Shown piece after piece: positions 6,582 through 11,750 of a DNA stretch of 11,750 bases (position 1 is its first letter; every line of letters begins with the position of its first letter). The position numbers and the translations under genes were made by a program. This DNA is from Candidatus Desantisiibacteriota bacterium (GTDB taxonomy: Bacteria; JACRDZ01), in contig JACQWU010000278.1 in assembly GCA_016209155.1 (NCBI GenBank), positions 1-11,750 on the forward strand. The letters are read 5' to 3'. The notes beneath the pieces were generated by a model, which had not been told where the DNA came from, did no database searches, and saw nothing but the letters and a program-made list of their open reading frames with translations.

Positions 6582-9151
6582 TTACCGGATAATTTATCTT
6601 TTTTTTGTGATAATATTTTTTTAGTTTTTTCAAGATTTCGTATAGCTGAACTGTAATCAGGTGAAAGCTCAATAGCTTTTTCAAATTCTCTCAATGCTTT
6701 TTCATACAGACCTTTTTTTAGATATGAGTACCCGAGATTATTATAAGCATTAGGGAAGGACGGATTAATTTTTATTGCTTTTTCCGATTCCAAAATAGCG
6801 CGGTCAAAATTTCCCTGAATATTTAGAATATATGCGATACTGCTATAAACTTCATGCAAATGCGAATCTATATTAAGCGCATTTTTGTATTGCATCAATG
6901 CTTCATCATATTTTTTCTGATTAACATAAGAGTCTCCAATCCGGATCATTGCTTTTACAAAATTTTCTTTTATTTTTAAGGAATTATTATAATATTCAAT
7001 AGCTTTTTCAAATTGGTTACTATTATATAATTCATTGCCTTTATTGAAATATTCTTCAGCCAGGTAAGCTCTTTTCATTTTAAGTTCTAATTTGGTTATT
7101 TCCGAAGGTGTGTAATTTGATTTTCGATAAATATTCAATAATTGCTCAACAATTTTTTTATCACCCGGGAATCTATCCAGATAAATATTAAATTCATTAA
7201 TTGCTTTTCCGTATTGCTGTGTCACAAGATATGCTTTCCCAAGCAGTAATGAATAAGTTTTAAGATAAGGATTACTTCTTTTTTCATTTTCAAGTTCAAA
7301 AACTACTTGTTCATAAACCTGCATATAATTTTTTTGTATTTCTTTTTCACTATAACCCATTTCACTGTAAACTTCAGAAAGTTTTTTTTCAGCCATTTCA
7401 TGCCCCGGAGATTTTTTTAATACATATTTTATCTGTTCAATAGCAGGTTGATAATCTTTTTTATTTATATAAGCTGAAGCAAGGTCAATATATAAATAGT
7501 ACCAGCGAGGGTCATATAGATTGGCTTTTTCAAGAATCTTAATTGCATCATCGTATCTTCCCATATGATTGTAAACATTTCCCAATTTCCAGAGTGCGTC
7601 AAGATATAAATAATTTCTTTTAAGATATTCTATATTATTATCAACAACCATTTTTAATTTTTGCGCGGCGAGGTCGTCTCTATTTTGTTTATAATAAATC
7701 ATCCCAAGCCAGTAATTTGCACCGGGCGCATCAGGGAATTCAGGATCAAGACTAACGGATAAAGAGTATTCTTTTTCTGCTTCTTCAAATTTTTCCTGCG
7801 TCCTTAGTGTGTTTGCGAGGATATAATGTCCGTCCGCTTTTTTATCATCTTTATTGATTGAATCACGCAGTTTTTGAAGAGTTTGTATCCATTTTCCTTT
7901 AATTATTTTAGCATTTGGATAAAGCTGAAGTGCGGTTTTAAATTCCTGCAATGCTTTTTCATATTCATTATTACCAAGAAATTTAACTCCTGCATTATAA
8001 TATTTCGATGCCTGAATTTGTATCTCAAGTTTATCATGCAGTTTTTTAATTGCATTATATGCCTCTTCAAAATCAACATAATCATATGCTTCTAATAATA
8101 TTAGAAAATCATTTTTTTTCTCAGGTATTTTTTCTATAACATTTTTTATGTGCACAGCTTCTTCCTGAAATAACTTTTGATTTAGATTTACTATTTTTAT
8201 TTTATTTGTAACATATCGAAGATTCTCAATATCTTCTTTTACAAGATATACTAGCGCCAAACCGCTGTAGGCATGAATGTAATTTGGATTATTATTAATT
8301 GCAATCTGAAAAAATTGGATTGCCTGTTCATTATTCTGGTCAACAAAAGAAGCAATACTTGCAAGTCCATAATAAATTTCAGGATTATTCGGATCTTCTT
8401 TCAAAAGTTCAAGATACATCTTTCGAGATTCTTCATATTGTTTTGAATTATATAGTTCCTGCGGTATTTTTATTTTTGTATTATTTTCTTTTAATTCGTT
8501 AAGAAGCCGTTTAATTTCACTGATTGCAATATCTGCAAAAGAAGAATTATGATCGATTTCAACTACATGAATAAAATCTTTGATCGCTTCTCTATAATTA
8601 TGATTTTTATTAAATGCCATTGCGGTGACAAGATAAGCTTCAGGTGAATTTGGATCCTGCATTATCGCTTTTTTACCAAAAAGAATAGCTTTGTCAATCA
8701 TCCCCTGAACATAGTAAAATTTACTGTAATTAATTTGAATGTCAGCCAGATCCGGTTTTATGGATTGAGCTTGATCAAGATATCTAAGAGCGGCAGGGTA
8801 ATCATTTCTTTGAATATGTATAAGTCCCATACGGGACAACGCAGGAGCATATTTTGGATTAACACGCAGTATTTTACTGAAATAAAATAAAGCATCCTCG
8901 GTTTTTCCCTGACGCAGGTATAAATTTGCGAGATCTAAGATTGGAGTTATGAATTCAGGTTCTTTTTCAATAATTTGAAGGTACATATTTATGGCTTCAT
9001 CATAGCGTTCAAGTGTTTCAAATTCAATTGCTTTGTCATAATAATCCTGAATATCCAAAGGTTTTGAGGATAAATAAGAAAATGGAAGCAAAATATATAT
9101 ATAAATTAGAAGGTAAAAAATTAAAATCTTTATCCTTATTTTTTTTACCAT
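6578..9151 (-). CDS. Large exported tetratricopeptide-repeat protein
   Basis: This 857-residue protein is made almost entirely of TPR units. The N-terminus has lysines followed by a hydrophobic stretch (about residues 8-26) and polar residues, so it is a signal peptide or membrane anchor. I see no lipobox cysteine. I count roughly 17 to 19 TPR-like units between residue 36 and the end. The best examples are near the N-terminus (YDEAINMYLQIIEKEP) and in the last 150 residues, where units such as YEKALREFEKAIELSPDY are close to consensus. Units in the middle are degenerate. TPR arrays are helical scaffolds for protein-protein contact, so a periplasmic or envelope assembly role is plausible but unproven. 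AGAGGAGA about seven bases upstream supports the ATG at 9151. No catalytic domain is visible. Confidence 0.9.
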   Translation of the reverse strand: MVKKIRIKILIFYLLIYIYILLPFSYLSSKPLDIQDYYDKAIEFETLERYDEAINMYLQIIEKEPEFITPILDLANLYLRQGKTEDALFYFSKILRVNPKYAPALSRMGLIHIQRNDYPAALRYLDQAQSIKPDLADIQINYSKFYYVQGMIDKAILFGKKAIMQDPNSPEAYLVTAMAFNKNHNYREAIKDFIHVVEIDHNSSFADIAISEIKRLLNELKENNTKIKIPQELYNSKQYEESRKMYLELLKEDPNNPEIYYGLASIASFVDQNNEQAIQFFQIAINNNPNYIHAYSGLALVYLVKEDIENLRYVTNKIKIVNLNQKLFQEEAVHIKNVIEKIPEKKNDFLILLEAYDYVDFEEAYNAIKKLHDKLEIQIQASKYYNAGVKFLGNNEYEKALQEFKTALQLYPNAKIIKGKWIQTLQKLRDSINKDDKKADGHYILANTLRTQEKFEEAEKEYSLSVSLDPEFPDAPGANYWLGMIYYKQNRDDLAAQKLKMVVDNNIEYLKRNYLYLDALWKLGNVYNHMGRYDDAIKILEKANLYDPRWYYLYIDLASAYINKKDYQPAIEQIKYVLKKSPGHEMAEKKLSEVYSEMGYSEKEIQKNYMQVYEQVVFELENEKRSNPYLKTYSLLLGKAYLVTQQYGKAINEFNIYLDRFPGDKKIVEQLLNIYRKSNYTPSEITKLELKMKRAYLAEEYFNKGNELYNSNQFEKAIEYYNNSLKIKENFVKAMIRIGDSYVNQKKYDEALMQYKNALNIDSHLHEVYSSIAYILNIQGNFDRAILESEKAIKINPSFPNAYNNLGYSYLKKGLYEKALREFEKAIELSPDYSSAIRNLEKTKKILSQKKDKLSGK

Positions 9152-9179
9152 ATTATTTCTCCTCTAAAAAAAGGATTAA

Positions 9180-9461
9180 CTAAAATGTCAGACTGAATTC
9201 ATTGAATTTTCTTGAAGAAATTTCTTTTTTTGTAACCTCAACGTTTTTAACACGAGACATTGATGTTCCCTGCTTTAACCGGTCAATAAGATGCTGAACA
9301 TCAGATTCAGATCCTTCAACCAATACTTCCACCTGTCGTCCGTTAGGTATGTTTTTTACCCATCCGGTTAAATTACCTGCTTTCTCAACCTCATGCATTA
9401 CAAATGCTCTGAATCCGACTCCCTGCACATATCCTGATATTATAATATTAGCATTTATCAT
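9180..9461 (-). CDS. acyP: Acylphosphatase
   Basis: This small enzyme of 93 residues hydrolyses carboxyl-phosphate bonds, as in acetyl phosphate or carbamoyl phosphate. The family signature GYVQGVGFR (residues 10-18) supplies the phosphate-binding loop and catalytic Arg18. GWVKN (33-37) supplies the catalytic Asn37. The stretch between them is one residue longer than in muscle acylphosphatase because of an Asn in AGNLTG. I chose the ATG at 9461 because the frame stays open upstream only by reading through the tRNA gene; an upstream start would give a false N-terminus (GIAQLASALRSGRRG...). A weak AGGT lies about seven bases before the ATG. The gene begins 16 bases after the tRNA-Pro CCA and precedes the TPR gene by 28 bases, so all probably share one promoter. 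Confidence 0.94.
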   Translation of the reverse strand: MINANIIISGYVQGVGFRAFVMHEVEKAGNLTGWVKNIPNGRQVEVLVEGSESDVQHLIDRLKQGTSMSRVKNVEVTKKEISSRKFNEFSLTF

Positions 9462-9477
9462 TGAATTACCTGTAAAA

Positions 9478-9554
9478 TGGTCGGGGTACCGGGATTCGAA
9501 CCCGGAACCTCTGCGTCCCGAACGCAGCGCGCTGGCCAATTGTGCTATACCCCG
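9478..9554 (-). tRNA. tRNA-Pro (anticodon CGG)
   Basis: A 77-base tRNA reading CCG proline codons. The acceptor arm pairs CGGGGTA with TACCCCG, followed by discriminator A and a genome-encoded CCA (9478-9480). C1-G72 is the bacterial tRNA-Pro pattern. The anticodon stem CTGCG/CGCAG encloses loop TTCGGGA with anticodon CGG. The T arm CCGGG-TTCGAAT-CCCGG is perfect. The D stem GCAC/GCGC has one A-C mismatch (positions 12 and 23). The identity is clear from the anticodon and acceptor. Confidence 0.97.
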
Positions 9555-9568
9555 CCGACTAGCTAAAT

Positions 9569-9597
9569 ACTTTATCATACATGCAATTCTCTGTCAA
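9569..9597 (-). promoter_or_regulatory. Sigma70-type promoter for tRNA-Pro and the downstream operon
   Basis: On the - strand a perfect -35 TTGACA (9597-9592) is followed after exactly 17 bases by TAAAGT (9574-9569), which matches four of six -10 positions. The tRNA 5' end lies 14 bases past the -10, so transcription would start about seven bases before the mature tRNA. It lies in the 57-base gap after the response-regulator gene and probably drives the tRNA, acylphosphatase, TPR and NusG-II genes. Confidence 0.65.
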
Positions 9598-9611
9598 TTC
9601 ACACATTAAAA

Positions 9612-10547
9612 CTATTCATTATATTTACAAACTGTATTTTTACCTGCGGCTTTTGCCATATATAAAGCTTTATCCGCAAAATCTAATATTTTTTCCCAGC
9701 CGCTATCATGATTTTTCTTATCAAATGCGCCAATCCCGAAACTTAAAGTTAAAATACCCCTATTGCTTCCTTTGTGCTCGATAGATAGCGACTCAATACT
9801 TTTCCGAATTCTTTCTGCTGCCAGAATTGCTCCGCCTATATCCTGTTCAGGTAAAATGATAACTAATTCTTCCCCGCCATATCTAAAAATATCATCGGAT
9901 ATACGCAGGATAGATTTCATTTTTTCAGCTACAGTCTTAAGAATACGGTCACCGGCAAGATGTCCATAATTATCATTATAAGATTTAAAATTATCTATAT
10001 CACACATAATCATGCTGTAAATTTGAGAATATCTGCATGCACGATGATGTACTTTTTCGATTGATTCATAAAAACTGCGGCGGTTGCCTATTTCCATTAA
10101 AGTATCAAGCCTGATTAATTTTTCCAATTTAGAGTTTAAACTATTCAGTTTTTCATTTTTTTCAACGAGCTCTTTTTCCAAATCCAAAATTCTCATACCT
10201 GTCCGTATTTTAACCCGGAGTTCATCCTTATTAAATGGTTTTATTATGTAATCGTCAGCACCCGCTTCAATACCTTTAATAATATCTTCTTTTTCATCTT
10301 TTCCTGTAAGAAGGATTATATAAATATACCCTGTAACGTTTGCGGCACGTATTTTACGGCAAAGGTCAACCCCATCCATAACAGGCATTTCCCAGTCCAA
10401 TATAAGAAATTTTACATCATATGTTTTTAACCCATTCCATGCTTCTTCTCCGTTTTCTACGGCTAAAACTTCGTGCCCCCAGTTTTCAAGTGTTTCCTGT
10501 AATATCATCCTGAATATTTTTTCATCATCAGCGATCAAAAATTTCAT
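9612..10547 (-). CDS. Response regulator with GGDEF domain (diguanylate cyclase, WspR-like)
   Basis: This 311-residue cytoplasmic protein makes the second messenger c-di-GMP from two GTP when its receiver domain is phosphorylated. The REC domain (1-120) has acidic residues Asp7 and Asp8, phospho-acceptor Asp51 in LDWEMP, switch Thr81 and Lys103 in KPF. A short coiled-coil linker (about 121-146) joins it to the GGDEF domain. The active-site motif is GGEEL (224-228), a known active-type variant. Metal-binding Asp183 lies in CDIDNF. An RxxD inhibitory site (Arg215-Asp218) sits five residues before it, so product feedback is expected. The usual LTGL before NRR reads LMEIG, with NRRSF retained. 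GGAGGT lies about eight bases before the ATG, and the CheR gene ends 22 bases upstream. Identity as WspR in particular is inference. Confidence 0.93.
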   Translation of the reverse strand: MKFLIADDEKIFRMILQETLENWGHEVLAVENGEEAWNGLKTYDVKFLILDWEMPVMDGVDLCRKIRAANVTGYIYIILLTGKDEKEDIIKGIEAGADDYIIKPFNKDELRVKIRTGMRILDLEKELVEKNEKLNSLNSKLEKLIRLDTLMEIGNRRSFYESIEKVHHRACRYSQIYSMIMCDIDNFKSYNDNYGHLAGDRILKTVAEKMKSILRISDDIFRYGGEELVIILPEQDIGGAILAAERIRKSIESLSIEHKGSNRGILTLSFGIGAFDKKNHDSGWEKILDFADKALYMAKAAGKNTVCKYNE

Positions 10548-10569
10548 GAGTTATTACCTCCAATTTCCT

Positions 10570-11750
10570 TCACTCTTTGGCAATTTTTTTAAGTTGAATT
10601 TTGCAAATATCGCGTAATATTTTTGCCCTATAACCTGTAGTGAATTCCAATGGTTCATCATCAGGATATTTATCTAAGAGTTTAATTGCATTTTGATACT
10701 GCTTTACAGCATCATCAATATTGCCCAGAAAATTATACAATTCAGCAATGTAATAATAGGCTAATGGAAAATTTTTATTTAAATATAATAATTTTTTAAA
10801 ATTATCCAACGACATTGTTATATTTCCTAAATTTTTATGTATAATACCGCGAAGATAATAAGTTGTATCGAGTAAAGGATTTATTTTTATTACTTTATCA
10901 CTTTCCTCAAGTGCATTTTTAAAATTTTCTCTTTCTATATATAGCCTGATTAACAATAATCTGGCTGTCTCGTTATCGGGTTTCAATATTAAATATTTTG
11001 TAATTTTTTCCATTGCTCCGTCAAAATCCTCTTTAATAAACATTTCTAAAGCTTCATTATATAATTCATTTATGTTTTTTGTTGTATCTATTTTAACCGA
11101 TTCAGTGGTTGGTATCTTTTTAATTTTTTTATCTAAAACAGATACATCCTGCACAGATAATATTTTTCTTCCGCACTCAGGTTTTCTGTATAAAAAATTC
11201 CCGTTAATTTCTATTAATTCAAATTCATCATTAATATTCTGCAAAGTTTCTGAATAGCCTATAAATAAATATCCTCCCGGTTTAAGGTTTTTATAATAAT
11301 TATCAATAACTCTTTTGGTGGTTTCCAGTTTAAAATATATAGTCACATTACAGCAGAATATTATATCCCACTGACCGGTTTCAGGCAAAGGATATGATTC
11401 TCCCACTAGATTAAAATAACGAAACTCCACCATTTTTTTTATTTGTTCATTTATTTTAAAATTTTCTCCCGGTTCTTCTTCAAAATATCTATTTTTTTCA
11501 TATTCTTTCAATAATCGCATGGCTCTTTTTCTATAGATACCTTTTCGTGCCTGGCCCAGTGCATTATTGCACACATCAGTCCCCAATATATATATACTCC
11601 AATCCGGCAATAAAAAAGCAAAATTTTCCTGAATTAACATAGCAATTGAATAAGGTTCTTCTCCTGTTGAGCATCCGGCGCTCCAGATATTTATTCTCAT
11701 ATCTGATGAATTTTTTATAATAATTTCAGGGATAATATTCTCTTTTAATA
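10570..11750 (-). CDS. CheR-type chemoreceptor methyltransferase with C-terminal TPRs (partial, WspC-like)
   Basis: CheR enzymes use S-adenosylmethionine to methylate glutamates on chemoreceptors and so set their signalling state. The gene runs off the right edge. The frame stays open past the Met at 11700 with family-like residues (NIIPEIIIKNSSD), so that Met is not the start, and the N-terminal helical domain lies outside the window. The SAM-binding motif WSAGCSTGEEPYS is intact and is followed by GTDVCNNALGQARKGIY. The usual CRNVxIYF segment reads CCNVTIYF, and LKPGGYLFIGYSE follows. After a linker, the last 170 residues hold about three or four TPRs. CheR with C-terminal TPRs is the WspC architecture, and the next gene is a WspR-like cyclase. 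Methyltransferase identity is secure; the Wsp assignment is inferred. Confidence 0.92.
   Translation of the reverse strand, partial: LKENIIPEIIIKNSSDMRINIWSAGCSTGEEPYSIAMLIQENFAFLLPDWSIYILGTDVCNNALGQARKGIYRKRAMRLLKEYEKNRYFEEEPGENFKINEQIKKMVEFRYFNLVGESYPLPETGQWDIIFCCNVTIYFKLETTKRVIDNYYKNLKPGGYLFIGYSETLQNINDEFELIEINGNFLYRKPECGRKILSVQDVSVLDKKIKKIPTTESVKIDTTKNINELYNEALEMFIKEDFDGAMEKITKYLILKPDNETARLLLIRLYIERENFKNALEESDKVIKINPLLDTTYYLRGIIHKNLGNITMSLDNFKKLLYLNKNFPLAYYYIAELYNFLGNIDDAVKQYQNAIKLLDKYPDDEPLEFTTGYRAKILRDICKIQLKKIAKE

Noticed and set aside
7874-8502. Several 60-73 residue frames on either strand inside the TPR gene
   Set aside because: They lie within a strongly supported gene, have no homology pattern I recognise, and arise from low-complexity AT-rich sequence.
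6578-9151. TPR gene as a tandem DNA repeat or CRISPR-like array
   Set aside because: The periodicity is in the protein (34 residues) with divergent DNA; there are no identical repeats or spacers.
9462-9578. N-terminal extension of the acylphosphatase frame to an ATG at 9578
   Set aside because: The extra residues are a translation of the tRNA-Pro gene; the family start matches the ATG at 9461.
9349-9609. + strand frame of 86 residues containing SGYRDSNPEPLRPERSA
   Set aside because: It is the antisense translation of the tRNA-Pro and the acylphosphatase start, a common false gene pattern.
10570-11700. CheR gene starting at the Met at 11700
   Set aside because: The frame remains open to the window edge with CheR-like residues, and the Met lies just before the SAM motif, so the N-terminal domain would be missing.

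Overview
The window is AT-rich bacterial chromosome. The encoded proteins are rich in Lys, Glu, Asn and Ile, genes are tightly packed, and most have a recognisable Shine-Dalgarno site. Signal-anchored TPR and NusG-domain-II proteins, a CheR methyltransferase and a two-domain diguanylate cyclase suggest a free-living or environmental bacterium. I cannot assign a phylum from sequence alone; an uncultured lineage is possible.

Left half, + strand (99-6195): a protein quality-control cluster in the order tig, clpP, clpX, lon, followed by panD. Trigger factor folds nascent chains, ClpX feeds unfolded substrates to ClpP, and Lon is a second ATP-dependent protease. PanD makes beta-alanine for pantothenate and CoA and looks like a passenger. 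The striking feature is lon: an in-frame TAG (3976-3978) separates the N-terminal substrate-binding domain from the AAA+/protease part. The two halves are in the same frame and together have the length and residue spacing of one full Lon. The stop lies just 5' of a run of 15 adenines.

Right half, - strand (11750 down to 6201), read in transcription order. First comes a CheR-type methyltransferase with C-terminal TPRs, cut by the right edge, and then a REC-GGDEF response regulator. This pair resembles WspC and WspR of the Wsp chemosensory system, so a chemosensory cluster controlling c-di-GMP may lie beyond the right edge. Next is a good sigma70-type promoter, which drives a tRNA-Pro(CGG) and probably also an acylphosphatase gene starting only 16 bases after the tRNA's CCA. 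A large exported protein built of TPRs follows, and its stop codon overlaps the start of a small membrane-anchored NusG-domain-II protein. That last gene converges on panD with a 5-base gap.

There is no CRISPR array, insertion sequence, phage gene or obvious defence system. I see no clear new system. The points most worth a second look are the interrupted lon, the Wsp-like pair, the tRNA/acylphosphatase transcript and the coupled TPR/NusG-II pair.
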